A stretch of DNA of 12,373 nt. Source: DATELY01 sp035276085. GTDB taxonomy: Bacteria > Pseudomonadota > Gammaproteobacteria > Steroidobacterales > Steroidobacteraceae. The stretch is from contig DATELY010000103.1 in NCBI GenBank assembly GCA_035276085.1, positions 1 through 12,373 of the forward strand, in the 5' to 3' direction. The position numbers and the translations under genes were made by a program. A model generated the notes under the pieces. The model saw only the letters and a program-made list of their open reading frames with translations, was not told the origin of the DNA and made no database searches. Positions 6,977-12,373 of the stretch are shown in pieces; position 1 is the stretch's first letter, and each line of letters begins with the position of its first letter.

Positions 6977-9739
6977 ATGGCTGAGCGGGAAAAGCCGACG
7001 TCCAAGGGGCTGACGATCGGGCTGGCGATCGGTGGCGCCATCGTCGGCGGCAGCATTGCCGAGTTCAGCGGCGTCTGTTTCGGCGCGGTGCTGGGGGCAT
7101 TGCTGGCGCAGATCCTCCACTTGCGCGGCAGAACGCGTGCGCTCAGCGAGCAGCTCCAAGCACTCGAGGGGCGCGTGGATCGTGCGCGTGTCGCAACGCC
7201 CTCGGAACCGGTCGAGACGCAACCACCGCCAGAGTCCGACATAGCCAGAGCGCCAGCCGTCGAGCCCGCGGCCGTTGCAGAACCCTCGCCCGAGCCACTC
7301 GCACCCGCCGCTGCGGCGAACGCTGCCACACCAGAGCCGGTCACGCCCCGGATCATCGTCAAGACCACACCGACGTTCGTCGATTCCTTGGTCGAGCGTG
7401 CCATCACCTGGGCGAAAGGCGGCAATCCGCTCGCGCGCATCGGCATCGTGATCCTGTTCTTCGGCGGCGCCTTTCTCGCCAAGTACGCCGCGGACCATAG
7501 CCTGTTTCCGGTGGAGCTGCGCTTCCTGTTGATCGCGCTCGGCGCCTTCGCGTTGCTGTTCATCGGCTGGCGCTTGCGCGATGCACGCAGTGTCTACGCC
7601 CAGATCCTGCAAGGCGGCGGTATTGCAGGGCTGTATCTCACCGTGTTCGCCGCAACCAGGTTCCATCTGCTGCCGCTCACGCTCGCGTTGGGTTTGATGG
7701 TGTTCATCGCATTGGCCGGCGCTGTGTTGGCCGTGGCACAGAACGCGTTGTCGCTCGCCGTGATCGCAACCGCCGGCGGCTTTGCGGCACCGCTGCTCGT
7801 CTCCACGGGCAGCGGCAATCACATCGCCTTGTTCTCGTATTACGCGCTGTTGAACCTCGGTGTCTTCGCAGTGGCCTGGTTTCGCACGTGGCGTGTGCTC
7901 AATGTGCTCGGGTTCTTTTTCACGTTCACGATCACGGGACTGTGGCGTGCGGCCGCCTATGCACCGTCCAATCTCGTCAGTGCCGATGCGTTCCTGATCC
8001 TGTTCTTCCTGATGTACGTCGGTGTGTCGATTCTGAACTGCGTACGGCAACCGCCGAATCTCAAGGGCTACGTATCGGGCTCGCTCGTGTTCGGTCTGCC
8101 CGTCGTTGCGTTCAGCCTGCATGCCTCCCTCGTGCATCGCATCGAATACGCGCTGGCTTGGAGCGCGCTTGCGTTGGGCACGTTCTATCTGGTCGTCGGC
8201 TGGACGCTGTATCGCACCCGTCGCGAGAGCTTCCGCCTGCTGGTGGAAGCCTTCGCTGCGTTGGGGGTGATTTTTGCGAGCCTGGCGATTCCGCTGGCGT
8301 TCGATACCCGCACCACCGCGGCGATGTGGGCAGTCGAAGGCGCCGGGCTGCTGTGGCTTGGCGTGCGCCAGGAACGCAAGCTGGCGCGGGCGTTCGGGAC
8401 GTTGCTGCAGTTTGCCGCAGGCGTCGGGTTTCTCATCCACGTTCGTATCGCCACGCAGCCCATCCTGAATGGTGCGTTCATCGGCGCACTCATGCTCGCG
8501 TTGTCGGGATACTTCAGCGGCTATTGGCTGCATCGCAATCGCGCACGCGAGGCCGGCTACGAGCGCGGCGTGCATATCGTGTATGCGGCGTGGGCAACGG
8601 CATGGTGGTTGCTGGCCGGGCTGCATGAGATCGACCGGTTCGTGAACGAGGCGCGGCTTGGCGCGGCGCTCACCTACGTTGCATTCACTGCGCTCGCACT
8701 CGAGACATTCGCCGCGAAGAGCCGTTGGCCCATGCCGCGGTGGATCGCGTTGTACCTGCCTGCGGCGAGCGCGGTCTTCGGGCTCGGCCATGCGCTCGAT
8801 CTGGAGCATCCATTTGCCCAGTGGGGTGCGGTGGGCTGGGTGGCACTGGTCATTGCGCACTATGTGCTGTTGAGGGCGTGGGACCTGCGACCTGGGACCT
8901 GGGGGAACAATCCGGATTTCACGCCCCAGGTCCCACGCCCCACACCTATCCCCTGGCTGCACGCCGGCGCGCTGTGGCTCATCGCATTGCTGATCGCCGG
9001 CGAGAGCAGCTGGCAGATCGACCAACGCACGATGGGCGTATGGCCTGTGCTGCCATGGGGTCTCGTACCGGCGTTGACGCTGGCGCTGCTTGGGCGCCGC
9101 GAGCTGAAGCCAGCGTGGCCATTGGTGGCGCATGAACATGCGTATCGCGTGACCGCGGGCGTGGTGCTTGCGATGGCCGCGTGTGTCTGGATCCTGCTCG
9201 TCAATCTCACTCGAGACGGTGCGCCGGATTGGTTGCCCTATCTGCCGCTGTTGAACCCGCTCGATGTGAGCGTGGCGCTGACGTTTGCAGCACTCGCGCT
9301 GTGGTGGACTGCTTTGCCGCGTGAAACGCATGCGTTCTTGCTGGAAGGGCGCACCAAGCCCGCGATCGCGTTGATCGCAACACTGGCTTTCATCTGGCTG
9401 AATGCCGCACTCCTCCGCGCCTTGCATCACGGCTGGAGCGCGCCGCTGTCCGTGGACGGCATGATCGCCTCCACGCTCGTACAAGCGTCGCTGTCGATCT
9501 TCTGGGGACTGCTGGGGTTCGTTGCGATGACCGCGGGAGCGAAGCGTCACTGGCGTATCGTCTGGCTGGTGGGCGCAAGCCTCATGGTCGTGGTCGTCTT
9601 GAAACTGTTCCTCGTCGATCTCTCCAACAGCGGCACGCTGGCACGCATCGCCTCGTTCCTCACGGTCGGCGCGCTGTTGCTCGTCACCGGCTATCTCGCA
9701 CCGCTACCCCCTCGACAAAAGGAGGCGCACATCGCATGA
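6977..9739 (+). CDS. DUF2339 polytopic membrane protein
   Basis: A 920-residue protein starting at ATG 6977 with GGGAG 10 bases upstream. Order of parts: a Gly-rich membrane segment (about 11-48), a short coil (50-72), a Pro/Ala/Glu-rich linker (75-125), and then about twenty closely packed membrane helices to the C-terminus. The hallmark GGNPLARIGIVILFFGGAFL (148-167) followed by AKYAADHSLFP matches the DUF2339 (PF10101) family. No enzymatic function is established for the family. It overlaps the DUF3999 gene by 4 bases (ATGA), so the two are probably translationally coupled and act together at the inner membrane. Residues 633-655 (within WDLRPGTWGNNPDFTPQVPR) are encoded by a palindromic repeat-like segment that does not look like membrane-protein sequence. 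It is described separately. Confidence 0.9.
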   Translation: MAEREKPTSKGLTIGLAIGGAIVGGSIAEFSGVCFGAVLGALLAQILHLRGRTRALSEQLQALEGRVDRARVATPSEPVETQPPPESDIARAPAVEPAAVAEPSPEPLAPAAAANAATPEPVTPRIIVKTTPTFVDSLVERAITWAKGGNPLARIGIVILFFGGAFLAKYAADHSLFPVELRFLLIALGAFALLFIGWRLRDARSVYAQILQGGGIAGLYLTVFAATRFHLLPLTLALGLMVFIALAGAVLAVAQNALSLAVIATAGGFAAPLLVSTGSGNHIALFSYYALLNLGVFAVAWFRTWRVLNVLGFFFTFTITGLWRAAAYAPSNLVSADAFLILFFLMYVGVSILNCVRQPPNLKGYVSGSLVFGLPVVAFSLHASLVHRIEYALAWSALALGTFYLVVGWTLYRTRRESFRLLVEAFAALGVIFASLAIPLAFDTRTTAAMWAVEGAGLLWLGVRQERKLARAFGTLLQFAAGVGFLIHVRIATQPILNGAFIGALMLALSGYFSGYWLHRNRAREAGYERGVHIVYAAWATAWWLLAGLHEIDRFVNEARLGAALTYVAFTALALETFAAKSRWPMPRWIALYLPAASAVFGLGHALDLEHPFAQWGAVGWVALVIAHYVLLRAWDLRPGTWGNNPDFTPQVPRPTPIPWLHAGALWLIALLIAGESSWQIDQRTMGVWPVLPWGLVPALTLALLGRRELKPAWPLVAHEHAYRVTAGVVLAMAACVWILLVNLTRDGAPDWLPYLPLLNPLDVSVALTFAALALWWTALPRETHAFLLEGRTKPAIALIATLAFIWLNAALLRALHHGWSAPLSVDGMIASTLVQASLSIFWGLLGFVAMTAGAKRHWRIVWLVGASLMVVVVLKLFLVDLSNSGTLARIASFLTVGALLLVTGYLAPLPPRQKEAHIA
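8874..8940. repeat. Palindromic repeat-like segment inside the DUF2339 gene
   Basis: A perfect 14-base inverted repeat (GGGCGTGGGACCTG at 8874-8887 and its complement at 8927-8940) encloses a second perfect 12-base pair (TGGGACCTGGGG at 8893-8904 and its complement at 8924-8935, loop 8905-8923). The left side also holds direct repeats of GACCTG. The two right arms overlap, so they are alternative hairpins. The segment is read in frame, adds about 23 polar, Pro/Trp-rich residues between membrane helices, and causes no stop. It resembles a small REP-type palindrome inserted in a tolerant loop; there is no second copy in this window. Confidence 0.6.
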
Positions 9740-11085
9740 CGCCCCGGCATTGGATGGTTGCCCTCGCGTGCTGCGTGAACACTGCGTGGTCCGCGCCGCC
9801 GACGACCGAACAGTTCGCGCAAGGCATCGAAGTGATGCCGCAGTCGCCGCAACCGCTCGTCGAGCTCACGTTGCCTGATGAGGTGTACAGAACGGCCACG
9901 CGCGCGGATCTGGCCGATGTCCGCGTCTTCGACGCCAACGGCAATGTCGTGCCCCATGCGTTCTGCATGGCGCCGCAAATCCTGGCGAGCTTCGCCACGT
10001 TTCTGACATTACCGGTGATCGAGTTGAGAGCGGCAGGGTCGAACGCGAGCAGCGGCACGCAGATCGACGTGGACACCGACCGCGGCACCCACGTCGCAAT
10101 CCGCGATAGCGCCACGTCGGAGAAGCCCGTCAGCACACAGGCACATGTGATCGACGCCACCCAGATGGATGAGGCCCTACGCTCGATCGCGTTCGACTGG
10201 GAAACGGCCGATGGCTCATCCGAAGCACAGGTGCGCATCGATGCGAGCGACGATCTCGATCAGTGGCGATCCGTGGTTCCAGCAACGCGTCTCGTGCACG
10301 CCGGCAGCGATGGACAGCAGTTGCTACGCGCACGCGTGCCCCTGCCGCTGCAGAAGTACCGCTATCTCCGCGTCGAACGAGTAGACGGCGGCGCCCCCAT
10401 CACCATTCACGCTGCGAGAGCTGAAGCGGTCCCCGAGGCGGAGCACATCGAGCCGCACTGGTTCACACCGGTATTCGTCAACGCCAATGGAGATGGCCGC
10501 GCGTATCGCTCGGATCATCGCGCGCCCGTGCGGTACGCCCGCCTGAAGCTGCCGTTCGACAACATGACGGTACGCGCGACGGTACAGAGCCGGCCGAACG
10601 ACAAAGCATCGTGGACTACGCGTTGGAGCGGTGAGATGTATGCCATCGTCACAAATGGCGAACGCAAGGCCAGCGCCCCGGCGGAGTTCATCGCCACGAG
10701 CGATCGTGAGTGGCGAGTGCAGTTTGCCGGCGATGTGGCCGGCGCGGTCGGGCTCGAGCTCGGCTACCGGCCTGCGTTGTTGCGCTTCGTTGCACAAGGC
10801 AATCGGCCGTTCACGGTGGCATATGGCAGCGGGCAGATCGAGAACCCGACTGCACGCGGCTGCGAGCAACTCTTGGGTGATATGGAGCCGAAGAAGCTAC
10901 GCGAGCTGATCGGCGATGCCGCGTTGGGCGCACCGCGCGAGCTGGGCGGGGAGGATGCGTTCAGGCCGTTACCGAAGAAGACGCCCGTGCGATTGATGGT
11001 GCTGTGGGGCGCGTTGATCGTGGGTGTGGCGGTGCTGGTGGCGATGGCGCTGAGTTTGTTGCGGAGGGTGCGGGGAGTGGAGTGA
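9736..11085 (+). CDS. DUF3999 exported, membrane-anchored protein
   Basis: A 449-residue protein. The ATG at 9736 overlaps the DUF2339 stop, with a strong AAAAGGAGG (9717-9725) 10 bases upstream. Residues 1-20 are a signal peptide (MTPRHWMVALACCVNTAWSA); the body is a beta-rich periplasmic region with LTLPDEVYRTATRADLADVR (45-64) followed by VFDANGNVVPHAF, typical of DUF3999 (PF13163). Near residues 420-441 a single membrane helix (LWGALIVGVAVLVAMALSLL) precedes a basic tail, so the protein is probably anchored with its bulk in the periplasm. DUF3999 genes are commonly found beside DUF2339 genes, as here; the function of the pair is unknown. The last 158 bases, including the stop, have been copied in two pieces further downstream (11579-11701 and 11946-11986). 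Confidence 0.9.
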   Translation: MTPRHWMVALACCVNTAWSAPPTTEQFAQGIEVMPQSPQPLVELTLPDEVYRTATRADLADVRVFDANGNVVPHAFCMAPQILASFATFLTLPVIELRAAGSNASSGTQIDVDTDRGTHVAIRDSATSEKPVSTQAHVIDATQMDEALRSIAFDWETADGSSEAQVRIDASDDLDQWRSVVPATRLVHAGSDGQQLLRARVPLPLQKYRYLRVERVDGGAPITIHAARAEAVPEAEHIEPHWFTPVFVNANGDGRAYRSDHRAPVRYARLKLPFDNMTVRATVQSRPNDKASWTTRWSGEMYAIVTNGERKASAPAEFIATSDREWRVQFAGDVAGAVGLELGYRPALLRFVAQGNRPFTVAYGSGQIENPTARGCEQLLGDMEPKKLRELIGDAALGAPRELGGEDAFRPLPKKTPVRLMVLWGALIVGVAVLVAMALSLLRRVRGVE

Positions 11086-11119
11086 GGCTGCGTCGGTACG
11101 AGGGGTAAAACGTGATTTG

Positions 11120-11332
11120 TTATGCAGCAACTTCCACGTAGTGGACCCGGCTCGAAGGCGGAGGAATTGGACTACCGTCTGCACGCAACCCTTCAATATG
11201 AAACTCGATGGCCTGGCGGATTGCCTGTTCTGCCTCTTGAACGGTCGTTCCCGTAGCAACGCAGCCGGGAAGGTCGGGAGCATAGGCGGAATAATTGCCA
11301 CCGGCATTTTCAATGACAATCGCGTAGCGCAT
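11120..11332 (-). CDS. hicB: HicB-family antitoxin
   Basis: A complete 70-residue protein: MRYAIVIENAGGNYSAYAPD, then LPGCVATGTTVQEAEQAIRQ, then AIEFHIEGLRADGSPIPPPS. This is the HicB partial-RNase-H-like fold, in the short form without an added DNA-binding domain. HicB neutralises the mRNA-cutting toxin HicA. The start ATG at 11332 follows the stop of the hicA remnant by 10 bases, the usual hicA-hicB order and spacing. Because hicA has lost its 5' end and promoter region to the adjoining repeat, hicB is now an orphan whose transcription is doubtful. It converges with the DUF3999 gene, 34 bases apart. Confidence 0.9.
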   Translation of the reverse strand: MRYAIVIENAGGNYSAYAPDLPGCVATGTTVQEAEQAIRQAIEFHIEGLRADGSPIPPPSSRVHYVEVAA

Positions 11333-11342
11333 GGCATTTACC

Positions 11343-11471
11343 TTATTTCTTCAATCCGGACTGCTTCAGGATACTGCCGAGCGTGCCCGGAGCCAAATCA
11401 TCGCTCGGCTTCCCGGCAACAGTGACTCGACCAGGCTTGGTGGGATGCTTGAACTGCCGATGACTGCCCTT
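11343..11471 (-). pseudogene. hicA: hicA toxin remnant, 5' end missing
   Basis: Reading on the minus strand gives 42 codons ending in TAA (11345-11343): KGSHRQFKHPTKPGRVTVAG, then KPSDDLAPGTLGSILKQSGL, then KK. This is the C-terminal two-thirds of a HicA mRNA interferase, still including the active-site His of the GSH motif. Family members have about 20 further residues before KGSH. Here the next codon outward is a stop (TGA, 11474-11472), and the palindromic repeat starts at 11473. There is no start codon from which a useful product could be made, so the toxin is inactive. The missing 5' part was not found elsewhere in the window. Confidence 0.85.
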
Positions 11472-11472
11472 T

Positions 11473-11554
11473 CACTGGTATCAGGTTTGCGTTGTTGCAT
11501 ACGCGGATACTCTTCGACGCGAAATGCAAATATGCAAACCTGACACCCTGATTC
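11473..11554 (+). repeat. Palindromic repeat, copy 1
   Basis: An 82-base unit matching 11852-11933 with one difference (A at the position that is G in copy 2). Its core, 11477-11547 (71 bases), has ends that are inverted repeats: GGTATCAGGTTTGC on the left against GCAAACCTGACACC on the right, extending to 20 of 24 paired positions with a loop of about 23 bases that itself has CGCG at both sides. It encodes no protein. The left edge is the exact point where hicA homology ends. It looks like a MITE- or REP-type non-autonomous element; no transposase is present in the window. Confidence 0.8.
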
Positions 11555-11580
11555 ACCCAAACCTGACACCCTGATTCACC
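11536..11580 (+). repeat. Tandem duplication of the repeat's right tail (copy 1)
   Basis: The tail from AAACCTGACACC through GATTCACC occurs twice in a row, at 11536-11557 and 11559-11580 (22 identical bases, period 23). The second unit runs straight into the DUF3999-derived fragment. Copy 2 of the element has its own, different tail duplication (13-base period), so the tail is variable in length. Confidence 0.85.
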
Positions 11581-11701
11581 GTTACCGAAGAAGACGCCCG
11601 TGCGATTGATGGTGCTGTGGGGCGCGTTGATCGTGGGTGTGGCGGTGCTGGTTGCGATGGCGCTGAGTTTGTTGCGGAGGGTGCGGGGAGAAAAGTGAGG
11701 C
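11579..11701 (+). repeat. Copied 3' end of the DUF3999 gene (fragment 2)
   Basis: These 123 bases match 10966-11088 with four differences: one GTGGCG to GTTGCG and three in the codons just before the stop. They include the sequence for the membrane helix, basic tail and TGA stop of the DUF3999 protein but have no start codon or promoter of their own, so this is a dead fragment. Its left end touches the tail of repeat copy 1 through CACC/CCG microhomology. Confidence 0.93.
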
Positions 11702-11742
11702 GTATTGTGGAGAGGTCTATGGAGGACACACCTGACCACGTT

Positions 11743-11843
11743 TTAGAGGCTTGAGTTCGCCCGCCGGTGGATGCGCCTGGGATCACGAGCAAGATGCATT
11801 GCCGCCACGACGATAACGGCCTCCGCCCGAACAACGAAGAAAA
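11743..11843 (-). pseudogene. RelE/ParE-family toxin, separated C-terminal piece
   Basis: On the minus strand this reads FFVVRAEAVIVVAAMHLARD then PRRIHRRANSSL and TAA (11745-11743). That is the normal C-terminus of a RelE/ParE-type toxin (compare VLAVLHxxRDPRxW in the family). The first ten residues repeat the last residues of the piece at 11986-12224, through an exact 31-base direct repeat. Joining the two pieces at that repeat gives an uninterrupted 102-residue toxin. By itself this piece has no start. Confidence 0.85.
11813..11843. repeat. 31-base direct repeat flanking the toxin insertion (left copy)
   Basis: Identical over 31 bases to 11986-12016. It begins ATAACGGCCTCCGCCCGAAC and ends GAAGAAAA. 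The two copies bracket the 142 bases at 11844-11985 that interrupt the ParE-type gene. It could be a long target duplication or the scar of a template switch. Confidence 0.95.
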
Positions 11844-11851
11844 CACATGCA

Positions 11852-11946
11852 CACTGGTATCAGGTTTGCGTTGTTGCATACGCGGATGCTCTTCGACGCG
11901 AAATGCAAATATGCAAACCTGACACCCTGATTCGACACCCTGATTC
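11852..11946 (+). repeat. Palindromic repeat, copy 2, with tail duplication
   Basis: Same 82-base unit as 11473-11554 (one difference), in the same orientation; the hairpin core is 11856-11926. Arms are 11856-11879 and 11903-11926. Its right tail repeats GACACCCTGATTC twice (11921-11933 and 11934-11946) before joining a DUF3999-derived fragment through shared CACC. It lies inside the disrupted ParE-type toxin gene. Confidence 0.85.
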
Positions 11947-11986
11947 ACCGCGCGAGCTGGGTGGGGAGGATGCGTTCAGGCCGTTA
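11946..11986 (+). repeat. Copied 3' part of the DUF3999 gene (fragment 1)
   Basis: These 41 bases match 10931-10971 with one difference (C to T). In the source gene this fragment lies directly before fragment 2, and the two overlap by the six bases CCGTTA. The right end joins the second copy of the 31-base direct repeat, and the junction makes a perfect 16-base palindrome, GGCCGTTATAACGGCC (11979-11994). Confidence 0.93.
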
Positions 11987-12016
11987 TAACGGCCTCCGCC
12001 CGAACAACGAAGAAAA
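11986..12016. repeat. 31-base direct repeat flanking the toxin insertion (right copy)
   Basis: Exact match to 11813-11843, 173 bases away. In this copy the sequence is the 3' end of the N-terminal toxin piece, encoding FFVVRAEAVI on the minus strand in the same frame as the left copy. Confidence 0.95.
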
Positions 12017-12224
12017 TGCCGTAGGGAAATCTGTGAACAAGTGCCCGCCGCAGCTTGCGAAACACGGCAGGGAAACGAAGGGGTTCCCTAACAATCGCAT
12101 CGATGGTGGACGAGACTTCCTCCACGAACTTCGTGCCGAGCCCTTCTTGTTGTTCTTCATACCACCCATATCCCGCGGCGATGTCAGCTTCCGCATCCGG
12201 GCGGACTATGAGGCGCAAGCTCAA
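11986..12224 (-). pseudogene. RelE/ParE-family toxin, N-terminal piece
   Basis: The piece starts MSLRLIVRPDAEADIAAGYG, continues WYEEQQEGLGTKFVEEVSST and RKLRRALVHRFPYGIFFVVR, then AEAVI, after which inserted DNA adds two residues and a stop at 11976-11978. This is the RelE/ParE toxin fold, lacking the final strand and RDPR tail, which lie separately at 11743-11843; toxins truncated there are usually inactive. Two TTG starts are possible: 12224, overlapping the antitoxin stop (TTGA), or 12218, six bases after GAGGAG, which is better spaced. The toxin follows its antitoxin in one operon. Excising 173 bases (insert plus one 31-base repeat) restores the full gene. Confidence 0.85.
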
Positions 12225-12373
12225 CTCCTCTTCAGAATCCTTGCCTTCACTTCAGACCAGGGGGAGCCAATATCTGGGTTCTTCTCGTAGTCATCCAACC
12301 GACGATCTAACTCGGCGCGCTGCGCTTCTGTTAACTCCAGGACCTCCGGAGCTTCGACGATGCTGTCCCAAAT
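12221..12373 (-). CDS. Addiction-module antitoxin component (partial, runs off right edge)
   Basis: Fifty codons are visible, reading inward from the edge: IWDSIVEAPEVLELTEAQRA, then ELDRRLDDYEKNPDIGSPWS, then EVKARILKRS and TGA at 12223-12221. The LTEAQRAELDRRL...NP..GSPW.EVKARI pattern is the putative addiction-module component family (PF09720, about 70-75 residues), partner of RelE/ParE-like toxins. The N-terminal 20 or so residues lie beyond the window. Its stop overlaps the possible TTG start of the toxin, so toxin translation depends on it. It is intact as far as seen, although its toxin gene is broken. Confidence 0.85.
   Translation of the reverse strand: MWDSIVEAPEVLELTEAQRAELDRRLDDYEKNPDIGSPWSEVKARILKRS

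Noticed and set aside
6902..9550. An 882-codon open frame antisense to the DUF2339 gene
   Set aside because: It is rich in Arg, Gln and Glu with no recognisable domain and is the complement of a clear membrane-protein gene. Long antisense frames are normal in high-GC DNA.
11473..11946. A CRISPR array
   Set aside because: Only two copies, spaced by about 300 bases of gene fragments, not regular short spacers.
11366..11948. Small minus-strand frames across the palindromic repeats, containing GCQVCIFAFRVEE
   Set aside because: The same peptide appears from both repeat copies because the DNA repeats; there is no independent start, ribosome site or domain. These are translations of the repeat.
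11473..12016. An integron cassette array (toxin-antitoxin genes with palindromic repeats)
   Set aside because: I found no GTTRRRY/RYYYAAC core sites at the repeat ends and no integrase, and the repeats lie inside genes, not after them.

Overview
The window is high-GC proteobacterial DNA. Gene content (mprF with an acvB/virJ-type gene, a CxxCxxCC protein, a DUF2339/DUF3999 pair, and HicAB and ParDE-type toxin-antitoxin modules) and codon use suggest a gammaproteobacterium near Xanthomonadales/Steroidobacter. That placement is inference; there is no rRNA or other marker to confirm it.

Layout. Positions 1-302 (+) hold the 3' end of a DUF2326-type protein, more A/T-rich than what follows. Positions 462-4450 (-) are a two-gene operon: mprF (aminoacyl-phosphatidylglycerol synthase/flippase) followed, with a 4-base ATGA overlap, by an acvB/virJ-family periplasmic hydrolase. 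Together they make, flip and hydrolyse aminoacylated phospholipid. A 229-base divergent spacer leads to a secreted phytase-like esterase-family protein (4680-6188, +). This overlaps convergently with a YkgJ-type cysteine-cluster protein (6146-6889, -). Divergent from that is a translationally coupled pair: a roughly 20-TM DUF2339 protein (6977-9739) and an exported, C-terminally anchored DUF3999 protein (9736-11085). The DUF2339 gene carries a 67-base palindromic insert-like segment read in frame.

The right end (11086-12373) is a small graveyard of toxin-antitoxin genes. A complete hicB is preceded by only the last 42 codons of hicA, cut off exactly where an 82-base palindromic repeat begins. 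A second copy of that repeat, nearly identical, lies 379 bases further on inside a RelE/ParE-type toxin gene, splitting it into two pieces. The pieces share an exact 31-base direct repeat; removing one copy plus the 142-base insert restores a 102-residue toxin in frame. Each palindromic repeat is joined at its right end to a different fragment copied from the 3' end of the DUF3999 gene 0.6-1 kb upstream. The two fragments are adjacent in the source gene and overlap by 6 bases. The matching antitoxin (addiction-module component) runs off the right edge.

The most unusual feature is this repeat-linked rearrangement: a small hairpin element, local copying of neighbouring coding DNA, and disruption of two toxin genes while the antitoxin genes beside them look intact as far as visible. 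Most of the remaining window is ordinary chromosomal housekeeping and envelope genes.
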